64,000 nucleotides of DNA, taken from the NCBI RefSeq assembly GCF_037126465.1, contig NC_088203.1, positions 98,518,668-98,582,667 on the forward strand, given 5' to 3'. This document shows positions 22,870-33,784 of the stretch, one piece after another. How positions within the stretch are numbered: position 1 is the first letter of the stretch; each line of letters opens with the position of its first letter. Under the pieces are notes generated by a model. It did not search any database. It was not told where the DNA came from and worked only from the letters and a program-made list of their open reading frames with translations. The stretch is from Ornithodoros turicata. Lineage: Eukaryota; Arthropoda; Arachnida; Ixodida; Argasidae. The position numbers and the translations under genes are program-made.

Positions 22870-24645
22870 TTGAATGTCTTCATTACTAGTTTAGGCTGCC
22901 AAGGGGGACGTCGGACAAAGTAGGAGACACGACAACAGAAACAGCTAACAGCTAGAAACTACTAAAAAGCTAAACAGCTAAACAGCAAACAGCTAGAAAA
23001 AAAATGTGTGTCTTTGTTTCTGCAGCGTCATCTTTCTGAACTCGATGTTCCGGACCCTTTCGTTATACCCAACTCCGGACCTGTTGTGGATTACCTCAAG
23101 GAAGAGTCAAGGAACAACATGACCGTTTTTTCAGTTGATGTTGTCGACCTGTTTTACTCACTTCCACACGTCCAACTCCTACAGTCAGTGGAGGATATCA
23201 TCGAGCGCTCGGCAGGAGTACGGTTCCAGAATAATGCGGGAGTCTCCATTTCGACGTTCATGGAGCTACTCACGGTTTATCTGTCTTCGACCGTAGTTCA
23301 AAACTCTGGACAGTTCTACATCCAGAAGAAAGGAACTCCCATCGGCTCGTGTGTTTCACCGGTTTTATGCGAGATATTCCTGGCCGCTGTGGACAATCAG
23401 GTCTACGAAACATTGAAGGATAGGTGCATCTTTAGTATTTTTCGCTACGTGGACGATTACTTAATTTTTTTCACAGATTCGGATTCCTCGAGGATGGATA
23501 CACACTATATTCTAGATCTATTCAAAGCCAACGCCAGGGGCCTCGATTTTACCTTCGAACTACCTGTGAAAGGTTGCATTCAGTTTTTGGACATTAGAAT
23601 GGCTGATTCTGTGTTTCACAAATGCTGGTCCTACCACCCGAGGTCCAGGAAGGTCGTGCTCCCATTTAGTTCTTGCCATATCAAAATTGTCAAGAGGGGC
23701 ATTGTTCGAACCATGTTGCGCTCTGCGCTCAACAAGTCTTGTGAACATGAGATGCAGCACAGCTTCCAAGCACAGCTGGGGAAGTCGGCAGCTGGTGGAT
23801 ACCCGGACACCCTCATCCAATCTGTGTCAGAGACCCTCATCACCGAGATGCGGCAGGCCTCGACCACAGAGAGGAGGCGGCCCGAAGGAAGACCAGTCTG
23901 CATTTCTTATGTACATAAAATTTCGCACAACATCAAGAAAGTAGCCGAAAGACATGGTGTCCCAGTGGTCCTGTCCGCTCCGGTGAAGCTACAACAGCTG
24001 TGCTCCAGAGTCAATAACCCCAAGCCACGTCGGGGTTGTGAAGTCCAGCATAAGAGGCCTTTCGTAAAATGTGACACATCTTTGGTTTATAAAATCCCTT
24101 TGACCTGCGGCAAGTACTATATAGGGCAGACTGGAAGGTGCCTTAATGTTAGGTTACTTGAACATGCGGCTGCACTAAAAAACACGCCCAGTGGTCACCT
24201 TGCACTACATGTAAGGGATTGCGGTTGTACACCGTTATTTGACCGCACGTGAACGCTTGCCAAGCATCCCAATCAGACAGTGAGGGAGATACACGAGGCC
24301 TTCAACATTTTTCAGCATGGTCCCGATTGTGTTAGCTCCCCTTCAATAGCCTTGTCTTCTGCGGAATGTGGTTATCTAACTGACAGTCGCACAGATCGTG
24401 ATGTCGCCGTTTGAGCCCATCAAGCTACTCTGGTTTGAGTGTGCTAACCCTGCTGTCATTGCTGTTGACGTCATCATATCTTGTAGTTCTTATGTTTTTT
24501 TGTTCCTTGTATTAAATTTCGTCAGTTGAGAGTAAGCTGTTTCTGTTGTTGTGTCTCCTACTTTGTCCGACGTCCCCCTTGGCAGCCTAAACTAGTAATG
24601 TCACACCAACTACCCCAACTTTGCACTTTGGTTTGAATGTCTTCA
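22870..24645 (+). mobile_element. Penelope-like element insertion with target duplication
   Basis: The insertion covers about 22883-24632 and is bracketed by the 13-nt direct repeat TTGAATGTCTTCA (22870-22882 and 24633-24645). Its 5' end (22881-22946) is the reverse complement of a segment near its 3' end (24535-24600): 66 nt with a single mismatch. Inverted or partial copies of the terminus upstream of a 5'-truncated body are typical of Penelope-like elements. The body carries RT and GIY-YIG coding sequence. The near-identity of the inverted ends and the intact target duplication argue for a fairly recent insertion. Confidence 0.85.
23008..24414 (+). pseudogene. Penelope-like RT and GIY-YIG endonuclease, 5'-truncated, one stop
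   Basis: The open frame of 414 codons (23008-24252, first in-frame codon GTG) encodes an RT with motif A at FSVDVVDLFYSLP (residues 41-53, D44), motif B at KKGTPIGSCVSP (107-118) and motif C RYVDD (146-150). A GIY-YIG domain follows (VYKIPL at 360-365, YYIGQTGR at 370-377, R382 and E385). Full-length relatives are usually longer at the N-terminus, so the region before motif A is missing. TGA at 24250-24252 interrupts the frame, but the same frame continues 53 codons to 24414 with sequence typical of the family's end (REIHEAFNIF, CVSSPSIAL, ECGYLTDS). A TTTCTGCAG sequence at 23017-23025 looks like a splice acceptor; that is speculative. Confidence 0.85.
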
Positions 24646-24649
24646 CTCG

Positions 24650-26190
24650 GTTATCTTCGACTTTATGGGAGGATAAACAAGAAAACCATCGGCTTCTAAG
24701 TTCCAGGCGTCCTTCCTACGCACTCAAGACTTCCTCTCCCAGAAAGACACTTCCTCTTCTTGTAAAACACTTCCTCTCACCAACACGTCCTGTTTGCTAC
24801 GTAAGATATCCCCTTTTACTCGCGATCAACATAACTAATGCTTGATCCCACGGGACCCCGCGCTTCTATCAAATCAAAGTATGGTAGACGAAAGAAAGCC
24901 CGCAGGAATCACAGGCGTCTCAGGCAGCGCTCTTCCGGCTCCATTGCGACATTCCGGCTGCTGTGTAGTAAAACAGAGAAAAAAACTACACACTTTTGCT
25001 TTGACCGTCCAGAGCGCAAAACGTTGTCGCAAGAAACGCGCGCATACGAGCATGTTCCAATTTCTTGTTCACGCGGTTTATAAAGCTGCACGTCATATGG
25101 AGCCAACTTCATCGGGATGCTCTAGGGTATGCGCCGCGCATAAAAGTGGATAGTCCCTCGAGTTATCTTAAAGAGCAGAATGTAGTGAAAATTAAAGTGA
25201 ATGAAAGTGAAAAGTTTAAGAGCAGCAAGCCATTTACATGGCTGACCTCGCAGCCAAATGAACACAGTTGTGAAATATCTCACTTGAAAACGAAGATGGA
25301 ATCATAAAAAGGACTTTTGAAATTTGAAAAAGTCTGACTCCCACAGAGCGTCCATAGAAGTACTTCTTTCTTTCTCTGGTCGGCCAACGTCACCGTGCAT
25401 TACACACCTCGTTCCTACGCTGTTTCTCGACTCTCAGGAAAGCAGGTGACAGCTGTTTCTTTCCATCAGTGTCTTAGTAATCTGATCCTGAGTTTTGGTC
25501 CATTGTTTTGTTTCGGGAATGTAACACAGCGGCTACGACAGGCGTTGTATACTACTTGTCCGCTTCATGCAGGGTGACGTAACGCGTTGGCCTTCGGCGG
25601 GAGAAAGTTTCTCTGACTCGTCTCCACGTTCCTGTTTCGGTTTGACGGCTCGCTTATTTGAGTCATAATTTGTCACATGAGAAAGAAACAAAGTTGATGG
25701 CAGGTATATTGTGGATGTTACGTCCCAACTACGATGTGCAGCAATTTTTTTCGCAGATCGTTCCGAAGTATCCCTTTAACGCCTACCAAGCAAGCAAGTG
25801 AAAGTTCAAGTGCACGGGGTTAGCTTGCAGGTGTCTTGGCGTCTCTGGCTCTCTTTCGCAGAGCTGCCCACGAAGAAATACACCAACATGTCTGTCCGTC
25901 CACCCTTGTGCACTCGCACTTTCAGTACATTGTGCTGCTTCGCATAATGGAAAAATCTCATACTCAGTCAATGTTCTCCTTCGAGGCAAAAAGCTTTCAC
26001 GCAGTTACGAAAATTAGTTATGTTTGAGGAAGTTTATTGAACGTCTATCATCACTATTTACAATTCATTGCGGTCACTACTCATCGCGATGAGAAAATGC
26101 ACACTTTATTTAGATTATTTAGATTAGAAGATTAGTTTATCTGAGTTGGCACGTGTTGTCATATGTGCATCATGGAATTACCCAAGATGC
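24650..26190. other. Unassigned spacer with one MITE arm
   Basis: About 25890-25945 (TCCGTCCACCCTTGTGCACT, then a TTTCAGTACATTGTGCTGC phrase) matches one arm of the palindromic element at 42288-42444. Nothing else was recognised. Confidence 0.4.
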
Positions 26191-26194
26191 AACT

Positions 26195-26330
26195 AAAGTA
26201 GCTTAGGGGAGGGGGGATAGGTTTAATAGAATGAAAAAAACTAAAACAGAATGGAAATGTCAGCCAGGCTACAGCCGACTTGCTATTCCAAAAAAGAAAG
26301 AAACTCAAAATAAAAAGAAAGGAAGTGTAG
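26195..26330 (-). repeat. Interspersed repeat with GGAATAGCAAG core, copy 4
   Basis: Minus-strand sequence has GGAATAGCAAGTCGGCTGTA, then GCCTGGCTGACATTTCC and a TTAAACCTATCCCCCCTCC end. It shares its order of blocks with the copy at 20305. Confidence 0.5.
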
Positions 26331-26399
26331 CGACAAGTGACACAAGTAAGAGACAACCTTCCTGGTAGCTCGCAAGGGAGCAAGTGAACGAACGTTTAT

Positions 26400-28090
26400 T
26401 TTGCTCGCGCCTCAACAACAGCGGCGCCGCGATGCCGATGGCAAAGCCGCCACAGAAGAAATGGTAGCTTAGGCCTATGTAGGAAATTTACGCGAAGCGA
26501 ACATGCTAAATGCATTACAGAGTGACTCGGCGTGCACGCATTTTCGTGCCTATTTTCACGTATGCAAAGTGTCTTTGAAGAATTCCTGAAAGGTAACTAC
26601 ACGTACTGTATTAGGAGCTACGAGTACAGGAATTGATAGGACTCCGACGCTGAGGAGAATGAACGGAGAGAGAAAAAATGACGACGACAGCGCCTTGGAA
26701 CGGGAACAACGTTTGTAGCGTGTTTTCGAATTCGCAGTAATTGGTATGGCAATGATGGAAGTAGAAAAACCAACATCAAGATGAATAACAGGCATTTTAA
26801 AAAAGAAAAATAATCACACAAAAACAAAAACAAAACAAGCTGGGTCCACCTGATGAATAAGTACAGTAAATGAAATAAGAGTTCAAATGAACGTAGACTA
26901 AATACAAGAATGTCCCTCATCACACTGCACAATGTGCTCTGTGCTTAAAGGAGCAATGATGAGGCGTTTAAAAGGCTCGAAATGCTGCCTCGTCTGTCAA
27001 GCTGTCCACCAGGAGTCGCCATGCGAAATATTTTCCCTACGCGGTTCGTTATAGCTGTGCAATCGAATTTATATTGAAAAAAAGAAAAACGGTCTGAGAA
27101 AGCAGCCGCGTACGGCCCACACAATGCTCTCGTGACGTGGTGAAGGCTTCGTGCCTTGTTTCTTCGTTTGTTTGTTTTTTCGTTTTTCTTCGCGGCTCAC
27201 GCGCCGCTTATGCATGTTTGAGCTGTGTCGCTGTACGTCACTTGTCACGTGAGGGGAGTACCATACGTCACGACGTCTGCTCGTTCTGCGACGCACTCTT
27301 TTCACGAGGAGAAGAATTTTTCAAAGGTGTGCGGAACAGAGCCCTCGCGCTCACTCTGTAGGTTACCTACGCTCATCGCTCTTTCGCGGGAACACATTTT
27401 ATTCGTCGGAAAACACTGTGCACCGTAAAACGAAAAAAAAAGGGGGGGGGGGGTCACATCATGCTCCTTTAAGACAGTAGCCGAGAAACACGGTAATGTT
27501 TGGCACCACTTCACAGTCTACTTGGTCAAGTTTCTCTTACGAAAACAGCTTATCCATTAAATAAACGAATTTTAAAGGTTCGCACTCCCTCCTGCAGCTA
27601 AAGAAGCCCCAGCGATGATGATATCATGATGACGTCGGCCATCAGGTAACCAATGGGAGCGCAACGCGGGCGGCTGTCTCCGAGCTCGTCTGCTTTGCGC
27701 CCGCACCGCAATACAGTGAGTGAAAACTCCTCGTTTATCAGTGTGGGCTCTAGCGCGACCATGTCGTGCGGAACACGGTGCTACGTACCTGGCACCTCCA
27801 ATGTATTCCACAAGCCAAACACATACTCCTCGCGACTTTCACATGCCTGCCCGCCCGCCCGCCAGCATGTCACCAAAAGGCGTTCCCATGATTAAACTTG
27901 TCCGAGAGGCGTTTTCTCCGATTTCAAGGGAGGGAACTCCGGTATAGTCTCAACGTTTAGAAAGCACTACGTTTTATTTTTAATAAATACAGATGGGATG
28001 ATCCTCTCGATACGCTATACTCTAGATCAGGGCTATGTACACTGAAAACTAGAAGTAACGTAAATCGATTAAAATTTTTCTATCTTCTCG
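26400..28090. other. Unassigned spacer with possible short inverted ends
   Basis: TTAAAGGAGCAATGATG near 26946 and CATCATGCTCCTTTAA near 27458 are inverted with one indel and could mark a TIR element of about 530 bp. The match is too short to be sure. A G11 run lies at 27442. A CCCGCC microrepeat lies at 27845. Confidence 0.3.
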
Positions 28091-28094
28091 AAAT

Positions 28095-28330
28095 GGAAAC
28101 TTAAAGGTAACGGCTGAAGACCACGTCGCACCAGTTACTGTAAGATCCACTCGATTTACGCATAATCGCCAGTTTAGATGTGTTCCAGCTAAAAATAATT
28201 GTTTCGGATGGTCCTTTTTTCTTTCGCACTGTCCAAGAGTGGAATGGCCTACCAGGAGAAGTTGTGCAATCTCCTACCTGCAACTGCTTCGTTAACAACG
28301 TCACGAACATTTTCTTACGGTCATCCTTTT
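28095..28330 (+). pseudogene. CR1/L2-like LINE ORF2 C-terminal fragment
   Basis: RSTRFTHNRQFRCVPAKNN in one frame continues, after a frameshift near 28190-28200, as FFFRTVQEWNGLPGEVV and CFVNNV in another. This is the conserved end of CR1/L2/RTE-like ORF2 (typically a SFFPRTI-x-WN-x-LP motif). Only this tail is present, with at least one frameshift, so it is not functional. Confidence 0.65.
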
Positions 28331-28435
28331 TACTTCTGGCGATCATACTTCTGCGGTCATACATGAGATCTATGTTGTATTTTTGTATAATACACGCTGT
28401 TCAGTGTACAGTTAGTAACTTGTCTATATCTAGTC

Positions 28436-28930
28436 TACCGGGTGTCTCACTTAAATCCCCGGGCTAAATAATTCGCGTACGGGTGCACCAATCGACGAAC
28501 TTTATTTTTTAGAAGTATCTGTCCGATACCACGTACTAGCTGCGCACCGTGTGAATGAGTCGGAGGCGCTCATTATTTAAATAAAAATTCAAATGAGTTT
28601 CGTAAAAAAACAGCCGCGACAAAATACGTAAACCGAAACCAACTCATTACTGCAACAAATGACCAGTTTCGGTGGCTGATTTTTCTCTAATAGGTGTCCA
28701 CTGAAGGTCCCAAAAGGGGTAGCACCCATTTTAATGCCGACAGCCCCCTGCTTTAGAAGTTATGTTTTTATACGAAACTCATTCGAATTTTTATTTAAAT
28801 AATGAGCGCCTCCCACTCATTTACACGGTGCGCATGTTATCGGACAGATACTTGTAAAAGAGAAAGTTCGTCGTTTGGTGCACCCGTTTGCGAATTATTT
28901 AGCCCGGGGATTTAACTGAGACACCCTGTA
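28436..28930. mobile_element. Mariner-type MITE, 491 bp, TA-flanked
   Basis: Arms of about 150 nt are inverted: the left begins CCGGGTGTCTCACTTAAATC, the right is the reverse complement, ending GAGACACCCTG. TA lies on each side (28436-28437, 28929-28930), as expected for Tc1/mariner-group insertion. The words GGCGCTCATTATTTAAATAA occur in both arms. It has no transposase. It sits just downstream of the LINE fragment at 28095 and may have landed in that LINE's 3' part. Confidence 0.75.
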
Positions 28931-30385
28931 TATGTCTAACTTATCTACGTATATACTGGACAGATGCTGCAGTCCCTGAATGGGCATGACCTAGTACAGT
29001 TGAAAGAACAGTTTAGGTTAGATGTTCTTTCCCCAACTATCAGGAAAAGCAACACGGCCTGCTGAGCTGATATTGCACGTGATTCATAGTATTTCGACGT
29101 ATCTTCCACTGCAACCAAACGCGAATTGTTAGTTCACATCCGCTTTCGCATTAAATAGAAACCTATTCCACGTTTCCTCATAAGGGCTCAATTTAGCCAT
29201 TTGTGCGGCGAAATATTCGCTCGAACCAAAATAAAAAGCATGGGCGTATTTCGCGTGATTGCATAGTCTACAAACATACGTTTTCAGGGAACTTACTTTT
29301 AGAGAAAGTTCAACGCCCCCAAACGCTGTGCCTTTGTATTATTTTAATCTTTCTTGACAGTTTCGATTACGGTTAGCAGATTATTCAAGTATCTGAACCG
29401 TGAACATATACAGCTCCTTCCAACAAAAATTACAAACGACAGTGCTGGCTCGCGAAATTCTGAACGAAATTATCTTTTCGCAACTTGACTTCATTCCTTT
29501 GCAAGGATGGACAGCGAATTATAAATAGCGCGTCGCTGCCTGCAGGGAAGCCACGTACAGAATCAGATTTTGAATTGCAGCCCTTCACGTTCTGCTGCGT
29601 GCACTTCGTTAACTGGGACACTATGGCGTCAGCGCGTCGTTAGTTTTAGTCATATGGGCGTGTTTTCATATTCAACTCTGGCAACTCCGACTTACTGTCA
29701 AGTAACTCTATCCCGGCGAAAATTCCAGAGTAGCGGAAATGACATCATAACTCTTCCAGGAAAAATAGTCAGAGTAACCCCAGAGTAACAACTCTCCTCT
29801 ACTCTGGTCCTGAAGCCTGTCTCACACGAACGCTTTTCTCGTACATGTTTTTAACGGAGGCCAAATAGACGAGTTCAAAAAATCCCAGTGGTCTTTGCGC
29901 ACGCACTGCATCCTGGGCGCTTGCTGAGCGGGGCAACGAAGAATAATCCTTCACATTTCGCTTTCGCTGGCGTTGACACGTCGTGGACAGTCGACCGGTA
30001 AGGGGAGAAATCGAAACAGTTTGGAGGCCACCCGTTTCTTTCGTATTAGTAAACTCCCACAGTTCAAAGCGGCGCTAAGCACTCTGGGATTTTCTGAACT
30101 CGTCAGCTGGAACCCACGGGGTTCGATTGGCATTAGCTTGTATTTTTGAAGCAAACGGAAGACAGAAACGGACGTGCGAAAGAGCCCCAAGTAGGGTAAG
30201 ATGGGGTTATGACGTCATACACAGGCGCGGCGGTTCTGTCGCCTGCAATACGCGACAGTTGGCCCTCTTCTGCTTGGCCTTGACCGAATTTCGAAAGATA
30301 GGGATTTAGTTTAGGAAAATGTTCCAGTGTTCTCTTTGTGACATACTAAAAGATTACTTCCTAGATAGAAGACTGAATGAAAACT
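28931..30385. other. Unassigned spacer
   Basis: No gene recognised. An ACTCTGG/CCAGAGT-rich stretch at 29680-29810 has some self-complementarity but no clean element ends. Confidence 0.35.
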
Positions 30386-30387
30386 GC

Positions 30388-30574
30388 GGTGCGTACTTGG
30401 TAAAAGTTTTAGCCCGCCCCCCCCTCCCCCCCAGTGCCGGGGAACATACGAAAGGACGAGACAAATAAACGACACGACACTGCACTGGTAGTGTCGTGTC
30501 GTTCATTTGCCTCGTCTTTGTGTGTGTTCCCCGGCACTAGGTGGTTCTAAAACTTTTACTAAGTATGCATCGCC
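30388..30574. mobile_element. Foldback MITE, about 187 bp
   Basis: The two halves are inverted copies: the left has GCGTACTTGGTAAAAGTTTT, a C-rich run, then GTGCCGGGGAACATACGAAA; the right mirrors it, ending TACTAAGTATGCATCGCC. The arms meet around 30484-30489 with almost no loop. The C-rich run (30414-30432) in the left arm has no counterpart, so it expanded after insertion. Confidence 0.7.
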
Positions 30575-31342
30575 AACAAACCCTCATTTTAATTCTATTC
30601 GACTGTGGAGTACATTCAAAACGTGCACGGCGAACTAGCGCACGTCTGCATCCATCAGTCGCCATCTGGACTTGACGTACGCGTACATTATTTAGTGGCA
30701 CTCTGTATGCAAGTCTGAAATTATATTTGGGCACGTTCGATGTCACAATATTTGGAGCCTCTGACGCTGATTCTCGAGGAATGCACGTTTGAGCACCAGG
30801 TGTATGCACCTATTACTGCGGACTGCTTGCTGCACGACAAGTAACAAACAAACTAGAAAAAAAAAACACGATAACAACTACGTACATGAACAGCACCCTC
30901 AGCTTCACGCTTGAATACTACAGATCTAAAAAAAAGAGAAACAACTGTTGTCTCCATTCCTTTTCCTAAATGCCCGTTACAGTTTGGTGCAAGGCAACGA
31001 TCGAAACTTCAATGCCCTCCATCTTCCAGCGCGGAGTAACTCCAGCCGTCAGAGAACTCCAGTCGAAGGTGGCTACCCTGGGGTCACGTGACGCTACGCC
31101 AAACCCAACTCGCGGGGATACTCGAGTTGAATAAAAAGACGCGCCCATAGTGTCATAACGGTAATGATAAAAATACAATCGGTATTAATGGAAACACTAC
31201 AGTTCAAATTCTAAGTGTAAGGCTTCTGCTTTCTTTGCTTTGGGCGGTGTCGTTGAAAAGCACTCCATTCATGAAACCTTTCTAAAACGATCAGTGACGT
31301 TTAGAGAAAATATTACGTAACGCAAACAGAAAGAAACACACA

Positions 31343-32138
31343 TACAGGGTGTTTATTTTTAGCCTTTACAGAAGTTTTATAAAAAAAGCTATGAGAGCAG
31401 CATATATGTTGTTTTTGCAGTTGAGTTCCACGACCTGGTGGACATCCACTCGAAGAAATAGTTGTGCAACTACAAGATGACTCATTACCTAAAATTCATT
31501 AATTAACTTTTTTTTAATTAGGCGATTTCGGGCAAAAGCGAGATGACAGATTGAGAGGCTATCCTAGTTGTAAGATATTTCACGTTTAACAAATCCTGAG
31601 ACACGCACGTGCGTTAAAATATCCATCTCCGAATTTCGATATGCAAATGAGCCGCAACCGAAACCGTGGCGACCGGGAAACGCGTGGAGTACTGCGCGCA
31701 TTTCTCGTCAGAGGGCCACGTGCTTTAGAGCGATGGGGATGATTGGAGTAGGTGCCGCTTATCTGGCCAGATAAACCGCTTTCCGGCCCAGATAAGCCTC
31801 CGTCAACGAGGGTGATGCGCTCCTCAGGCGCTCTTGTTTCGGTTTCGGCTCATTTGCATATCAAAATTCGGGGATGGATATGTTAACGCACGTGCGTGTT
31901 TCCGGATTTTTGAAACGTGGAATGGAGTTTAACGAGGATAGTCTCTATCTCGCTTTCGCAGGAAATTCCCTTATCAAAAAGCTAATGAATTTCAGGTAAT
32001 TAGTCATCTGGTAGTTACATACTCTCTTCCAGAGGATGTCCGCCCTGCCGTAGAACTAAACTCCGAAAACACCATCTGTGCTGCTCAAATGGCTTTTTAA
32101 ATAAAAATTCTGTAAAGGCAAAAAATAAACACCCTGTA
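31343..32138. mobile_element. Mariner-type MITE, 792 bp, TA-flanked
   Basis: Left end CAGGGTGTTTATTTTTAGCC at 31345 and right end, its reverse complement, finishing at 32136, each next to TA. The arms stay complementary for well over 200 nt, including the ATTTGCATATC words around 31643-31652 and 31855-31862. No transposase is encoded. The eroded copy at 15978 is the same family. The CAGGGTGT terminus resembles that of the 28436 element, suggesting a related transposase. Confidence 0.8.
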
Positions 32139-32139
32139 C

Positions 32140-32368
32140 ACACATTGGATGATTGGTGGACGGTTCACCGCCGCTGTGGCGGTACACTGACCATTGGCTC
32201 ATTGGGAACGGATGAGGGGATGGTGATGGGAGGAGTACTTTTAGAGATCCGTCTCCACACGGTGGAGCGCAAGAACTCCACGAGAACAAGAAGGCCTTGC
32301 ATCGAAGACCTACGCGGGGAAACACCTCATGACATCACCATTCATCATTTGATTGTTGTTGTTGTTGC
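32140..32368 (+). mobile_element. LINE 3' region with (TTG)n tail
   Basis: GC-moderate sequence ending CATCACCATTCATCATTTGA followed by five TTG units is similar in layout to the 15110 and (reversed) 35919 LINE ends. It begins right after the MITE at 31345. No coding part is visible. Confidence 0.4.
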
Positions 32369-32479
32369 ATCTCGGGTGGGCAGCGTTCGACCACGGTCCA
32401 AGAACAAACAAGGTCCAGGAACAAATAAGCGTGGCGTAATGATTTCCACCGGGAGCTACCGTGTACATTCCACCGCTCC

Positions 32480-33150
32480 ATGAAAACACTCTCCTTTATT
32501 CTGCACTCGCCAACAAATTGCGTCTAACGGAAAGGTATTAACATGTATGGTAACAGAAAAAAAAAACAAGAAAAAACAAGGGTCTGCGCACTTTAGCCGA
32601 AGAGAAAAAGAACGAGGGGGATAGCAATAACAATTTAATGAAACCTGACAGAGACAGAACGGGGCTTTGAGATAAGTGTTCACCGATCGTTTGTTGCTGG
32701 CTCATCTAGTGGGATCATGAAATGCCTCGATACTTGAAAGTTTGCTATTATGTACACAATGTAATATAACAGCGCTTTGACCATGTGTTTTTTCGGGCGC
32801 TTTTTTTGTTGTTCACGGGATCTTCACTTGAGGGTGCACCTTAAATACACCATATCCAATGAAAGAACTTCTTCCCGTACTTCCCCTAAGAAGTATTTCT
32901 CATTTGTTTCGAATTTCAGGCTTCGGCAAAAACACGCCTCCACACGGATTCTTGTTCCATTTGTTATGATTACACTTTATTCATCCCTGCTATCCCTTCT
33001 GACTGACTTCTACGGCGTTTATTCTAACCACAACACCCCGGTAATCTGATACAAAACGTCAATGAATTTTTTATTTTATGTTTCCTTAATTGTTCCCCAC
33101 AACCTGCTAACAATTTCAAACAAAGCCAGAGACACCTCATAGGTGTACAT
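32480..33150. other. Unassigned spacer
   Basis: No gene, RNA or element recognised. Confidence 0.4.
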
Positions 33151-33155
33151 GGCTT

Positions 33156-33780
33156 ATACCCCTATCAGACGGGCGCACTCACGGCCTGTACGGTACAGTC
33201 ATTAAGTTCGTGTTAGACGATCAGCCGTACGGCCTTTGCGACGAAACTGAGATATGAAGGCAACGGAGTTCCCACAACACAGTTCACAGAGTTACCTCGA
33301 CAAACTGTGAAAGCCTCGTTTCCAGAAGCCACGAACACCAACTGAAGATTTCCTTCAATTCAAAATGGAGCCCTTTTACGACACATAATGTGTTGTCAAC
33401 TTTTTCGCGTTGCACGCCTGGCGTTTTTTTCTGATGCAGCACTTTGCTTCTCTTTTTATCTCCTGTGTTAAGTTCGTAGTGACACTCTCGAACCATTGCG
33501 CCCAAAAAGCTTTTTACTGTGCACTGTTGTATTTTCAAAATTGACTACATACGAAACCAAACGTTGTTTCTGAGTACTCGTAGCGAGAGAATAAAATGTG
33601 ATTTCACTATATTCCATTTGACGTTCGCAGGTGCGTTTATCGGTGTTGACATCATCGGCGTAACGCCTTCACGGATACCGTCTGGCAGCCTCCCGGGGTT
33701 TAAGGCCGTATGTCAGATACGGCCTTTTCTTAATGCCGTAATCTTAAAGGCTGTACATGTGTCCGTCTGAGAGAGGTATT
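33156..33780. mobile_element. TIR element, about 625 bp
   Basis: ATACCCCTATCAGACGGGCG on the left mirrors CCGTCTGAGAGAGGTATT on the right, and further inner blocks (GCCGTACGGCCTT against AAGGCCGTATGTCAGATACG) match with gaps. The interior lacks a transposase. Target duplication was not identified. Confidence 0.55.
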
Positions 33781-33784
33781 ATTT

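Noticed and set aside
23001..23025. An intron acceptor within the Penelope-like element
   Set aside because: TTTCTGCAG fits a splice site, and some Penelope-like elements keep introns, but no donor or upstream exon remains.
26946..27474. A 530-bp TIR element with TTAAAGGAGCA ends
   Set aside because: The inverted match is only about 16 nt with an indel, no target duplication was seen, and it could be chance.
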